Shown: piece by piece, positions 36,790-49,079 of the stretch
How positions within the stretch are numbered: the stretch's first letter is position 1
How the letters are laid out: the number at the start of each line of letters is the position of its first letter
Assembly (NCBI GenBank): GCA_950106755.1
Contig: OX467087.1
Location: 20,092,047 to 20,156,046 of the forward strand
Source: Climacium dendroides
Lineage: Eukaryota > Streptophyta > Bryopsida > Hypnales > Climaciaceae
DNA: 64,000 nt
Reading direction: 5' to 3'
Notes under the pieces: generated by a model
Databases searched by the model: none
What the model saw: the letters and a program-made list of their open reading frames with translations, nothing else
What the model was told of the DNA's origin: nothing
Position numbers and translations under genes: made by a program

Positions 36790-37850
36790 TTTAACTGAAA
36801 GAAAGCTAATGCAAATTGATCCAACTTTATCTTTCAAGGTGGTGGACCAAAAATTTACCCAAGTATTGTGTCCCTTAAAACATCTACAATGCACTCTTTG
36901 CAAACAATCCCTATGCTTGCAAATAAAGGGACATTCTACAAGGCCTACATAAATTTTAAGTTTTTTTTGAACAAATTGATCCAATCCAAAGTTTACTCTC
37001 CAAACTTCAAAGGAACTTTTATGCATTATAAAAGAAGAAGAGGATAAGATTCTATATTTAAAAAAAGGCTTTTTATGCAAACAAAGGAAGGCCAAATTTA
37101 TTGACATATATACCAATGCTTGAAAAGATATGACAATAATGACTATTCTTACATTGAGCCAACTTGCAGCCCTTCATATTTTGCAAATTTGTCAAGTTTG
37201 GAAAAGATAATGATAAGCCTAGGAATAAAGAGAGACCTATGCCAATTGCATTAGGGAGTGTTTTTGGAGCTACCCCTTTAAAAAGGTGGGCTCTTATTGC
37301 AACCCTCTTCTTCAAACAATCCCATATGGAGCTCTGAAATGGACAATAAGTGGTTTAAAAATGGATTGCCGAAAATGTGAAAGCATGATTAGATTTGTCA
37401 ATTATTGGTTCATACTTCACAAATGGATGGAATAAAAGCTAGGGAAGGTCCATTTCAAAGCTAAGGTGTGTTCACTTAATTTTTCTCAATGAAGATTGGT
37501 TGCCCAATTGCCTTCTTACAAATGTTAAAAAGAATTTAGGGTCTGTTTAAGTTTAGTAAAGGTTGCATTTAGGAACCTTATGTATTACTTTTTGAATGCC
37601 ACAATGCTTGTTTTTGGTCAAGCCATATTTTTTTTTGAACTACACGTGTGTGGGTTTTGCAAGGCCTATGATAAAAAATAAGTGCTTACCATGAAATTCT
37701 TTGAAAATTCATACACAATTCATAAATGCTCCAAAAAATATGAAACCACTTGTATTAGATTCTGCATCAATTTTTCTTCAAGTGAAAAATAAGGGAAAAA
37801 TATTTTCAGGCATCTGAGACCCATCAAAAGGCCAACCAGCCCTTAAAGGG
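36790..37850. other. Gene-free stretch
   Basis: I see no convincing gene. Several minus-strand frames of 80-115 codons exist but carry no motif. Confidence 0.3.
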
Positions 37851-37859
37851 TTGATTTCT

Positions 37860-38798
37860 GAGCACACTACAGTACCTTATTATGCCGATACAGTCTTGAA
37901 GAACCGGATGCATTGCAAATGCACTTGCCTCACAAAATTGAAGAAAAAAATCGTAGAGTCGTGGGCACTGTCTTCGCTGCAAACGCAACAGTTTGCGAAA
38001 ACTCCCAATTTGCCCCCACCGACAGTTGCGTTGCACGACTGCAGCCTCATCCCCCGGACAGTTGCGTTGCACGACGACAGTTGCCACTTGCAGACTTCGT
38101 CACTCCCGTCGCCATTGCATTTTTTGCTTTGCAGATTTTTCAGATCTGCGCTTGCAAAGCATTCACTCCCCCTCTTCCCAACTGCCCTCCATCTCCTACC
38201 ATCACAGTTTCTCTGTTTTCCGTAATTTCGTTTCAGTTGTGCACCCCGATCCGCTTCGGAATCCAAGCCCGAAAGGACGATTCTTTCGTCCCCCCATTCA
38301 TTCATGTCCTCGACGCCGCACATGCGCTCCACCACAGCTTCCATCTGCCCGTCCTTGCCAAGCTAAACCTTCCAAGGCACAAGGACAGAAGTGCGCGCGC
38401 ACTGGCGTGTTTGGAGGTTTAGCGTCGTGTCAGTTAGCTACTGCACTGGCGGTAGCGGTGCGCAAAGCCTCCTTGCTTGCCCATCAAAATGGGCTGCCAG
38501 GAAACCTGGAGTTTGGGATGGGCCAGGTTTGGAGGAGCTCCTGTGTTAGGTAGAGGATGCGGAGGAGAACAGTAGCATTGAGGTTGAGGGTTTAGGACGG
38601 AATTAGGGTTTTACGCAGTGGGGAATGTAGTGACCCTAAACCTCGTAATGTTACCGCCTGGGGTTCCAACTGGGACGTAGTTTCAATGTGTGACACAGGA
38701 AATGATAGAGTGGTAAGAGAGCAGGATATTGAACTTCGAGAAGGTCGTAATAAATTTTAGAGATTTTCGAGGTTTGAGTGTTGTGTCCGATCGGAGCG
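37860..38798 (+). promoter_or_regulatory. Probable promoter and leader region of HPAT
   Basis: GC content rises well above the flanks from about 37.9 kb up to the HPAT start. GACAGTTGCGTTGCACGAC occurs at 38021-38039 and again at 38057-38075, a 36-bp-period repeat. All three plus-strand frames are open for long stretches, so open frames here are a composition effect. I could not place the transcription start. Confidence 0.4.
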
Positions 38799-41700
38799 AT
38801 GGCGCGGATGACATTCCCTGTGTTGATATTCGTCTCTCTGGTGACCTCCGTGGCGACTTACAATACGATCAACATGATTCGCAGTCGGAAAGCATGGTCG
38901 ATGGACGAGTCTGGGGGAAGCTTGGACGGAGACGGCCGTGAGTTTGCGTTCGATCCGTTGATTCGGTTGCCGGGGGTGTCGAAGCAGGGCGATGGTGGTG
39001 GTGGAGGACCCAAGCGCTTGTTTCATGTGGCGGTGACGGCGAATGAGTCGCCGTACAACCGGTGGCAGTGCCGGATCATGTACTACTGGTTCAAGAAGTT
39101 CAGGGAGGAGCCGGGGTCGGAGATGGGGGGGTTTACTCGCATTTTGCATTCGGGCAAGCCGGACAATGTCATGGAGGAGATTCCGACTTTTGTAGTGGAC
39201 CCGCTCCCTGCTGGAGAGGATCGGGTATGCTTTGCTTCTGATATCCAATTTTGATTTGTTGTTGGTAGGGAATGAAACAGGATTGCAATGCAACACAGTG
39301 TTAACAAATGACGAGGATAACAATGCACCTAAGAATGCTTTTTTTGAATACGGTATGCGAAAGATATGGATGTTCGAAGTTTGATTAGAGGAATGATTCC
39401 AATGCACCAAAGAATGCCTTCTTTGGTGAATGATCGAAAACCTACGACTAGTCGCTTTAACATCCTCCCTAATCAATCGTCTAGGGTCAGTCCTGGTAGT
39501 AGACTTGTCAAGTTTTATATCTATTCTTGAGGATATAAAACGAGGAGGATTACAATGCACCTGAGACTGTTTTTTTTGGATTCGGCTTGCGAAAGTTACG
39601 AACGTTCGAAGTTTTATTGGAGGATTCCAATTTACCGGAGAATGCATTGGTTGGTGGATGATCTGAAATCGACACTTAGACTTGGGGGCTTTAAATCCTC
39701 CTAATTATAATGTACCAATGTCTATGATTTTAGGTCACTCCTGTTGTTAGACTTGTCAAGATTTTAAAGGTATTCTTGGTAGCAAATGAGGTGAATTACA
39801 ATGCGACTATGAATGCTTTTTTTTGGATTGAAATTTTTTTTCCATGACTTGCACCCAAATCTGACTTATTTAGAGCATCTAGAATCAACTCTCTTGCACC
39901 CATTTCCAAGCCTTTCTAAATAGCTTTACCTCCACGCGTGAATGTCAAGATCTAGTCAGATTCTATTTGGAGAATTGTAGTGGTCACTTAAAGTGGCCCA
40001 ATAAACATTTTTTATTTTTGAAAATTCATCATTTTGCTAATATGAAGAAAATGTTGCCATGGTGGGAACTATGTTAAACTCCTTAATAGGACGGAAATGG
40101 GTGTTTCCACCTTATTCGCTTGTTAGTAAAATCAGAGAATGTTTTTGTGGTTATGTGTGTGCAATAGAATAGAGTAGACTGTAGGTTGCATGAAATTAAA
40201 TTTATAAAGACATATTTGAGTTCAAATGGAGGGGTTTGTTGTGTGCGCAGGGGTACGTCGTGTTAAATCGACCATGGGCGTTCGTGCAGTGGCTTCGACT
40301 GGCAAACATCACAGAAGAGTATGTTCGATATCCCAAGATGTGTGTGTGGATTGACTGTGCGACTGTTAGTTGTATTTGAATAGTTCAATTTCTGCTACCT
40401 TGTAATGAAATTAGATTACCAGTTTGTATCACTTCTGCTTAGCTTCTGGTCCACATGAGGTGTGGGCTATGGATTCTTTTCATGAGGTAACAACTGACTG
40501 AAAATTACAGGTGGCTGTCTTTGTATGCTTGTTTTTTAATATGTGTGCTATGTTTTGGTTTCTGTAATTTGTCTTTGTGTGAGATGGCTAATGAGATAAG
40601 AGACTCGAGCAAAATCTCACAAATGTCGGGGTGCATGATTCGGGGGTCAGTTACATCTTGATGGCAGAGCCAGATCATGTGTTTATACGGCCGCTTCCAA
40701 ACTTGGCTACGGAGGACATGCCTGCTGCCTACAAGTTTTTCTACATTGTTCCTTCGGAAAATGAAAAAGTTCTGAGGAAATTCTTTCCAGTAGACAAGGG
40801 ACCGATTACCAACATCGATCCAATAGGCAATTCTCCCGTTATTATTAGCAAGGTACTACCTACGTCTCTGTCGGGAATCTACTGCGCTATTGATTGCTTC
40901 ATATCTTAGAATGATATTTTCATGAATTCTAACGTAGCGTGTGGTTGATAATTGCAGAGTCAACTGGAGAAAATAGCTCCAACGTGGTCAGACATATCCA
41001 TCAAGATGAAAGATGATCCAGAAGCTGACCAAGCATTTGGTTGGGTCCTAGAAATGTACTTGAACTTCTTGCTTCTGTCAGTCTATGTAATGTAGCATGG
41101 TGCGTTGTTTATTCTAATCCTGTTTAGGGATTTGGCTAATATGCCTCTGTATGGGCAGGTATGGATACGCAACGGCTTCAGCTTTGCACGGGGTAAAACA
41201 CACGTTGGTGGGAGATTTCATGTTACAGGTGCATATACCGTTCTGATCACGTCCTCTCTTTCCTTTTGATGTTCTTTTATATGGTTGTATCAACGCCTAT
41301 CAGTCTCTGCAAGGACTGCTATTGTCACTAAAACTCATGATAGGGAACCCAATCCTGCTTTCAGCTGTTTTGAGTGCTGTCCATTCTTAATATAGATTTC
41401 TTTGGGGTTCCTGTCCCCTTTTTTTGAGAGGATTCCAACACACTAAAAGAATATATTATCTGGATACAATATGAAAGTTTTATGAATTGTTGACGTTTGA
41501 AGTAGTAGAGTCCCAGTCCCTAGCCTAGAGTGACAATTTTTTTTGTCCTTATTTGCACGAGGATTCTAATGCACATAAAATATGTATTGGACACATCATG
41601 AATAAGTTGTGAATTCTTAAAGTTTGTGCTCAGAGGGGTGAGTGAAACAGGGGCAGGCTTTGACTGTTGATTTGCATAACACTATTATAATCATTAGTTG

Positions 41701-42992
41701 ATGCTGGTGCACTCATTACAGTAGATGATTTGCATTTACTCAAACCTATATTTAGGCCTGCCACAACAAATGAGGATCCCACCTTATTGCACGTACTGTT
41801 TATTTCATGTAAGCATCTTCGACTGTCGTAGAACCAAGAAGTATCTCATTTCTTACAGGTGACATATTAGGATGGCATCTGCACTGTATATGGGTGACTT
41901 TTCAACTCACAGGAAACGGACAACACGTGAATGGGTTCCTTACCTTAACGACGTGCACTGTTTCCGATAAGAGTCAGTCTTGAGGTGTCAAGCTACTGAC
42001 CCCCAGCATGCGTTTTTCCTGCAGCCCCCTTGGGATACCGACTTAGGGGAAAAGTATATTATTCATTACACATATGGATGCGACTACACAATGAAGGTGA
42101 GACATAAACCCTTATGAATTCAACACTTAATTGTGGTGAGGAAGTTAACCTTTATAAAGTTAACGTTTATTGGTTCACATCAAAAGTCACTACAGTAGTT
42201 TCAGCTTACAAGGAAATGAACGAACTCATGAAGCACAAAATAACGAAGAGGGGAATGTTGACATAAATTAGTGTTCTTATTGCTTTTACCACTGAATGCG
42301 TGTATCATATATAGAGATGTCGTCTTAGTGTGTTTTATAGGAGAATATGATTTTTGGGAATACTAATTTAATATTAACACGAGGAGTTAACTCTTATCCA
42401 AGGTAGACCTCAACGAGTGCCTGCAATCTTTTGGTATTGCTTATTGACTGTAATTGACGGTCAAATATGCTAATCTTCTTATCTTATCTTCATCAGGGGA
42501 AGTTGACGTATGGTAAGATAGGCGAATGGCGATTTGACAAACGTTCCTACTCCAATGGAGCTCCACCTAAAAACTTGCCCCTGCCTCCTCCGGGTGTACC
42601 AGAGACAGTGGTAAGTCCAACTACGAATGTTTTCTCCCCAAAGTATTGTGAAGGAGTAAGATCAGGTTTTCGGTTGAAAGAATTGCATAACTTTTAAAAA
42701 TAGGATCGTACTATAAGCTTAGCACTTTGAAGATTCTTGGCTCATTCATATGGTGTTCAATAGAAGCATGCTAAGATACGTTTGAATCCTCTTTCCATTG
42801 CCAACTGTCAACAAGACTCATCAAAGATTAATGCAGTCCAATCATTCTTAGATCCTTATTTGGACACTTTTTGGCTTCAATTCCTTTACACAGGTGCTTA
42901 CATTATTACATTGTTTGCAATCGCAGAGGACTTTGGTGAAGATGGTGAACGAAGCCACCGCTAACATTCCAGGATGGAAAGAAGGCGAGTAG
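38799..42992 (+). CDS. HPAT: Hydroxyproline O-arabinosyltransferase
   Basis: Eight exons join in phase: 38799-39224, 40251-40318, 40651-40852, 40958-41055, 41159-41228, 42025-42096, 42497-42610 and 42927-42992. They give 1,116 nt, 371 residues and a TAG stop. The family adds the first arabinose to hydroxyproline of extensins and CLE peptides in the Golgi. Residues 4-25 form a type II membrane anchor. Family hallmarks follow in order: FHVAVTANES, WQCRIMYYWF, GGFTRILHSG, GYVVLNRPWAFVQWL, YILMAEPDH (the EPDH near 171-174 is the likely metal/donor site), FFYIVPS, DPIGNSPVIISK, AFGWVLEMYGYA, HYTYGCDY and GKIGEWRFDKRS. Length and order match Arabidopsis HPAT1-3 and legume RDN1/NOD3. The ATG at 38799 starts the anchor. 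All introns are GT-AG. No damage is visible, so this is probably a working gene. Confidence 0.94.
39300..39850 (+). repeat. Degenerate tandem repeat in HPAT intron 1
   Basis: Three units with a period of roughly 230-240 bp begin near 39313, 39542 and 39785 with phrases like GGATTACAATGCACC followed by a T tract and GGATTCGG. The first two also share GCGAAAG, then TTCGAAGTTT, and a later AGACTTGTCAAG. The units have diverged considerably. Confidence 0.6.
41420..41620 (+). repeat. Related repeat units in HPAT intron 5
   Basis: GAGGATTCCAACACACTAAA (41428) and GAGGATTCTAATGCACATAA (41560), each followed by a GGATACA/GGACACA block and GAATT, resemble the intron 1 units. The same sequence type has entered two introns of one gene. 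Confidence 0.4.
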
Positions 42993-43730
42993 TGCACTCG
43001 GACAACCCCGAGGAAGCACCACAGACTTGGTGTATCATTCTTCCACGGGAACTGGTTAGAAAACCAAGCGTCTTGTAGGATCCCCATCACAAGGGCCTAA
43101 ATCTCTGTCTCTGGGCTTACAATCACACGCTCTAGCGCTCCACAACATGCATTTAGATTGTTTGCTGTGTGCTGCACTTCAGGAGTGGAGAGCATCCGAG
43201 AGACTTGAAGGTCAGTTCCCTTTTTTCTCAAAGCGCACGTTACATTCTAGGATGTGATTTCAGTCCCCTCCAAGAGCAAATTTTCCCCAAGTGAACTTGT
43301 TTTAGTACTTGTTTTCAACAGGCATACACTCTTTCTTTCAATGACACAAGTTGTTAAAGAGTGCCGGTATTGACATGAGCTAATTTCGGTGTTTAGCTGC
43401 ACTATCCTGCTCTTCTTTTGGAGTGCACCAAGGAACTTTTAAATGCATCATTTGCACTTGTTTTCTAAAATAGGTTTGATTGATTATGCCGACACGGCCA
43501 ATGTGTTTCAGATTAAGGAATTTTGTTGGATATGATATGAATTTATCTATTTAGCCCTAGTTAACGAATGATATTTGATACCAATGGTTAAAAACAACGA
43601 TGGGAACTAGTACCGTACGTGAAGGTCTTCCAGACTGGGATGAAAAATGAAGAATGCACCTATTGGTCCAAAAATTAGATTATTTTTGACTGACTACTTT
43701 GGTCATATGTTGGTGTCTTAAAGTGAATTC
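42993..43730. other. Downstream flank of HPAT
   Basis: This probably contains the 3' untranslated region of HPAT. I see no other gene. Confidence 0.4.
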
Positions 43731-43734
43731 TTAA

Positions 43735-44184
43735 CCCTTAAATGATAGGCTGGTGATCATGGAAAGCATCCATTTTGATATTGAAAATGTACTCAAGTAC
43801 CTTCCAAATAAATCAATTGGATGAAAAAACATTTTTTTTCTTCCTACAATGCCAAGCAAAGTCATTCATCAAACACTTAGTATTCATAGTAGCACTACAT
43901 TAAAATTGGTAAATAGTGTTGGGTGATAATTAGTGTTATAGTGAATTGGATCATAGTCTTAATTTATTATATTATCATTTCAACTTCTATATTTTGTTCC
44001 CATCTAACACTAAATGCACTCTCATAGAAATGTTGAAATGACCAAATTTTACTATAAAGCTAAAAAAGTGTTAGAATGGGTAAATAATGTTTGAACACTA
44101 ACCTTGCAAATCACAATTAGTGTTATTGTTGACAATTAGTATAGCCAACATTATTTATTAATTTTAGTGTAGAGGGTTAAGGGG
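43735..44184 (+). mobile_element. TTAA-flanked MITE, copy B5
   Basis: TTAA flanks both sides (43731-43734 and 44185-44188). The left end CCCTTAAATG and the inverted right end CCCCTTAACC fit the B-family terminus. The interior is not obviously the same as B1-B3, so it is another subfamily. Confidence 0.6.
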
Positions 44185-44188
44185 TTAA

Positions 44189-44946
44189 TGAGTTTAAAGG
44201 TATCAGATACATTAACCCTAGGATGGATCTATGACCATTGATTTTAAACCTTATTGTCCACCATTTTGTTTCTTGCCATTTTGTAAATAGATGTGTATTT
44301 TTCAAAGATGAAGCCATTTGTGTCATATCTACATGTGTCATATTCTCATATAGTCCAAGTCATAAAATTATAAAATTTGGGGGGGAAAATTTGAAATTTT
44401 TGCAAATTTTTTAAGAGGAAAATGAAGAAGATAACATATCAAATATAGTACAAAGTATATACAAAAAATCTGAAACTACATGTATATAGACGTACATTAT
44501 AGTGTATAACATTATGATATAAACCAAAGTTATTGTTTCACTTTAAAATTAAAGCAACAAACTATGGTTATAGGCCCAAAGTTTGCATTGTTCTATAATA
44601 CTAAAATTTATGAATTTTTCAGAACTTCCAATTGGAGCAGAAACTACACTTAATAAGCTTCATTTCATTGGTTATAAATTCAAATTTAACCTTGAAATGC
44701 CCAAGGCACCCACTTGGGATGTCAACAATATTTTGAAGTTAGATAAAACCTAACTAAGTCTCTATTATTAGAAGTTTCTATTTTTGAAAAGATCTTTTGG
44801 AAGTCTAGTTTTAATATCAAAAATCTAATTTTGAAAATGATTCAATACAATTTCTCTATTCAAAATTTTGCAATTTTGACTTTCCATAGTGTTGAGGGCT
44901 TTTAGAAATGGACACTAGATCTTGGAGAAAAAATAGAAATTCATTT
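44189..44946. other. Gene-free stretch between two TTAA-flanked elements
   Basis: I see no gene. A further TTAACCCTAGG start is present near 44214, but no matching right end was found. Confidence 0.35.
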
Positions 44947-44950
44947 TTAA

Positions 44951-45495
44951 CCCTTAAACGTTGAAACAAATGTTTGGTGTACAATGGATGACAAAGAATC
45001 TTTTAGTGCAATTATTCATCTTCTAAATTTTGTGTGAAAAGGGGAGATCTTCTATAGTACTTTGATTTCTAATGAGGGCTTTTGGATTCTTTTAGACCAA
45101 TGATTCCCATGATATCAAAATGGATGATTTCCACAATCACTAATTTGTTGTTTAAGGATTAAAAAAACATAGAATAGATTTTAAGAAGCCATAAATTAAT
45201 TGAGGTTATTCATGTTAAGTCCTTTATCCTCATTTTTTTTGGTGATCAATTTTTTAAGTTTGACATATAAAAAGAGGATTAAAATACTTTAAATCACTTT
45301 TGCTATTTTAACACCCTCATAATCAAACATTGTAATCTTTCAATCCATAGGTGATATTGCTGTGTTTTCTTTTCCTATGTGATCTCTAATATGTCTAGTT
45401 TGAATTTGTATGGTTACAGTTATCAAAACATTGACTTTTTGTTCAATTTAGAGCAAATTCTAAGAAGCTCAAAAAAGGGCTTAGGCATTTAGGGG
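44951..45495 (+). mobile_element. TTAA-flanked MITE, copy B7
   Basis: TTAA flanks both sides (44947-44950 and 45496-45499). The ends are CCCTTAAACG and, inverted, CCCCTAAATG. The 545-bp interior has no coding capacity. Confidence 0.65.
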
Positions 45496-45499
45496 TTAA

Positions 45500-46124
45500 T
45501 AAATCTCATCTTTAGAGCTAAAATTCACATCATCACATCAAAGAATTAATTTGAGCATCCGTCTCCAAAGTCATCTACCCTATGCATCAGTGCACTTGAA
45601 AGTGGGCTTCGGACAAAAGGAACATCCGTGATCGATCTAGCGTGGATCGACAACGCCTGCAACTTTGCTGCAGATTGATTGCAGGTAACTAAGCTTACAT
45701 CTAAACACGACTGGATATATTGTAAGTAAGTTGCAAAATCTTCAAACCAAACACACGACTTCTTCAGATACTGTGGATCACTTTTATATACTTAGTTTTC
45801 AGCAGTAAAAAAATAGCAGTACCCACAGAAATTGCACATTTTGGTGCACCTTCGTCCCTTCCAAGTTCCTACTTCTTAACCTACATAATCCTTTAAGAAA
45901 AATAATTGACTTAAAGTACAGCTCAAGCAGATTTCCCAGAACTCCTCAAGTTCAAAATCTCATCCCTATTCCCTTGGCAAAATTGGAAAAGTAAGTGACA
46001 AGCTCTCCAAATGGAACAAGCTCTCCATACTTTGTGACAGTCTGGAAGAATTGAGTTCCAGCCAGTTCGTTGACGTCGGATTTAGGGTTGGATTTAGGGT
46101 TCAGGGTTTAGTGTCTACGCAATC
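45500..46124. other. Downstream flank of the SOBIR1-like gene
   Basis: This stretch holds the probable 3' untranslated region. Near 46078-46111 it contains three TTTAGGG-type motifs (TTTAGGGTTGGATTTAGGG), similar to the plant telomere unit but too few to be an array. Confidence 0.4.
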
Positions 46125-48968
46125 CTAATAGCTGCTCATGGTCGTGGACTCGGAGCCCGCAAACCGGAGTGGCCCACTGGACGTGGAGATGATGGGCGTG
46201 TCGCTGTCGCCGCTGTCAGCGCTGAGGTTGTAATCGGCAGGCACGGGCGTGAGCTCCGGGTTGCGGATCTGCAGGAGCATGTTCAGGACTTCCGTGCTCT
46301 TGGGACGCTGCTGCGGGTCCGCGTTGGTGCAGAACACGGCGATCTTCATGGCCAGCAGAATCTCCGACTCGTACCCGGAGCCTTGCAAGGCGGGGTCGAT
46401 GGTCTCCACACCGTTGTTCGACTGCAAAGCTTTCGAAAGCCACGAGCCGATGCTCCCCCCGTTCTCCACCACGAAATTGTCCGTGGGACTGCGAGCTGTC
46501 ACCAGCTGCGCCATCACCACGCCGTAGCTGAAGACGTCGCTCTTCTGCGAGTATCTGCACGATTGCAAAAAAAAACCAGTTAATTCGCTAATGATTTCAA
46601 CGGGTGGAGATGATTAGGGTCAGCATAAGGCATTCCGCCCCCCCGCCCCCCTAAAAGGATCGACGTTTCATGATACTGTATCAAAAATGAACAGTTTGAT
46701 TGTGAGCAATCGAACTGTGAAGGAGATCATTCATGAGAGCACAACAGTTGACGTCTCACGAATTCCAAAATGAACAGTTTGATTGTGATCCATCAAACCG
46801 AGAAAGAGATCATTCATGCGAGCACAACACCACAACAGTTGAGTCGCCACTGATTCCAACGAAAAGAATTGACGGGCTAAGATGATTAGGGTTAGCGTCG
46901 CGTTTACCCTTATAGGATGGACGTTTCATGAATTCAAAAATAAGCAGTTCGGAAAATTGTGAGCAATCGAACTGTGCAAGAGATCATTCATGTGAATCGA
47001 TGAGGAAGGTTACATGCGTTGGTGAAAATTCCGAAAATGAACAGAAGAAAGTCCTCATTTGGAGGTGAATTACCTCATGGTTTGGTAATACTCCGGCGGA
47101 ATAAACCCGATGGTCCCGGCCAAGACGTTCGTTGTGGCGTGAGTGGCCTTGAGGGGGACGATGGCCGCCAACCCGAAGTCCCCGACCTTCGCCTCAAAAT
47201 TCTCATCAAGCAGAATGTTCGCCGGTTTCATATCCCTGTGCACAATCGAGCTCCCCAGCGACTCATTATGCAGATACGCCAGCCCTTGTGCCACCCCGCA
47301 CAAGATTCGATGCCGTTCCGGCCACGAGAGAGTCAAATTCCCGGCGGCCATCTGGTTGAGCGCATCCTGCAAGCTCCCCCCAGGCATGAACTCGTACACC
47401 AGCAAGTGAGAGTCCGATTTGAAGATGTAAGCCAGCAGCTGCACCAAGTTGCGGTGGCGGACGAATCCCAGCGTTTCCAGCTCCGCTCGAATCTGCTTTG
47501 CGTCGAACGTCTCCGCCTTGGGATCCTCGCTCTCGGGGTCGTGAGTCGGGTTGCGAACACACTTGATCGCCACCACGAAGTCGTCCTCAAGCGCGACTTG
47601 ATAGACCTTCCCGTTGCCGCCTTGGCCAAGTAGACGACACCCAGCAAACGCGTCCTCTTTATCAAGAAACGCCAGCATTGCGGGCGTGACCTTCTTGTTG
47701 AAGATGATGGGCTTCTTGAGATCAACCGTCGGGGAGTAGCATCCCAAAACGATTCGCGTGAAGAGTGCCAACACGGTCGCGGCGATGGCGCCCGTAACCA
47801 ACCCCACTGCGATACCGAGACCCCATCGCGCGCCTGTGCTGCGCCGCCGCGACGACGTCGTGATCAGCGACCTTCGCACTCCACCTCGCGACGGCGTCGG
47901 ACTAAAAGCTTCAAACCAAGTTTGCAACGCTTCGAGAACACCTGCGTGACGAGATTCGAAGCTTTCTCCGCACGGCGGTAACGGCGACCCGCACAGGCCG
48001 TCGTTACCACGAAACACCGACGCGTGACGAACCCACCTCCCCTTCGCTGGGATGCGCCCCACCAAGTGGTTCCTCGCCACATCAAAATCCCGAAGCTGCT
48101 GAAGCGATTCATACTCTGATGGAATCTGCCCTGTTATAAAGTTATCCGCCACGTTCAGCGTCCGCAGTTTCGCGCATCCCTTGAGCGTTGGCGGTAACGA
48201 TTCATCCAAAATGTTATTCTGAAGCTCCAGCGTCTCCAATTTCTGGAGCTTCCCGTACTCACTCGGCACGCCTCCGGTAAGGTAGTTTGCACCGAAATGG
48301 ACGTCCACGAGCTCGGAGCACGAGGCCAACTTCCGAGGCAACTCTCCCGTCAGAAGATTGTGTCCCAAATCCAAAAGCTTAAGGGATGCGCATGGGGTGT
48401 TATCCGGCGCCAACCGTTGCTCGATCAAGCGGTCAAGGTTGCCGGAGAGTTTATTCTCCGAAGCCAAAAACTCCACCAAGTTCGGTAAGAGGGAAAAGAT
48501 GCCCACAGGAATGGGTCCAACTAAGCTATTGTGCCGCAGATCCAGCGACACCAGGCGACTGCAATCGCAAAGCGCATCGGGGATGCTGTCTGAAAGCTCG
48601 TTTCCTGATAAATTCAGAATCTCAAGCTGCGAAAGCTCCCCGAGCTTGAAGGAAATGGGGCCTCTCAACATGGCGGACGGAAGCTCCAACCCTATCACTC
48701 GTGTTTCGGCGACTCCCACTGGCGCGCACTCCACGCCCGGCCATGCGCACGGACTCTGCAGGTAATTCCAGCTTCGTAAGACGCTGTTGGGATCCTCCAA
48801 GCCCTCCTTGAACGCCAGAAGCGCGTCGGCGTCGGTTCTCAAGCCGACGTTGACGTACCAGGGGGAGTTGTCGGCGGCGACGATGCACAAGAAGAAACCT
48901 GAAAGCACTGCCACAGCGACGTTGAACCGGCCAGTACTAGTTCCGATCGAGGTTCGTAGCCTCGCCAT
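46125..48968 (-). CDS. SOBIR1: SOBIR1-like leucine-rich repeat receptor kinase
   Basis: Two exons, 48968-47074 and 46554-46125, join in phase (2,325 nt, 774 residues) across a 519-bp GT-AG intron. Residues 1-33 form a signal peptide. An LRR N-cap (LLAFKEGL...CAWPGVEC) is followed by about eight leucine-rich repeats to residue 330. The membrane segment near 380-405 has GIAVGLVTG, the GxxxGxxxG motif known from SOBIR1. The kinase has GQGGNGKVY (about 444), VAIK (465), HRDMKPAN (581), DFGL (597) and PPEYYQTMRYSQKSDVFSYG, so all catalytic residues are present. The juxtamembrane AMLAFLDKEDAF and kinase SLQDALNQ/EYYQT segments also resemble SOBIR1, an adaptor kinase for receptor-like proteins in plant immunity. 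The ATG at 48968 starts the signal peptide. Receptor-kinase assignment is certain, SOBIR1 orthology probable. Confidence 0.9.
46650..47005 (-). repeat. Tandem repeat in the SOBIR1-like intron
   Basis: Three imperfect units begin near 46685, 46769 and 46937 with AAAATGAACAGTTTGATTG or a variant, and each has GAGATCATTCATG about 35 bp later. GACGTTTCATGA also occurs at about 46662 and 46921. Confidence 0.65.
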
Positions 48969-49079
48969 TGAAGTGCCCCACGAACCGGATAACTCCGAAA
49001 ATGCGCACTCACGTAACTTCAAAGACCTTCAGAAGCTTCCCCAACCAAACTGATCTCTCAACTCATTTCTCGAAAGATC

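Noticed and set aside
37851..38553. Overlapping plus-strand frames of 124, 169 and 186 codons upstream of HPAT
   Set aside because: Three phases are open at once, which is a composition effect, and none has a recognisable domain.
38757..39647. A 296-codon minus-strand frame across HPAT exon 1 and intron 1
   Set aside because: It is antisense to a clearly conserved HPAT exon and runs into an intron; its peptide shows no motif.
46078..46111. TTTAGGG-type motifs as an interstitial telomere array
   Set aside because: There are only about three interrupted units, which is expected by chance or as single regulatory boxes.
47019..47633. A 204-codon plus-strand frame under the receptor kinase
   Set aside because: It is the mirror of the GC-rich kinase exon on the other strand.
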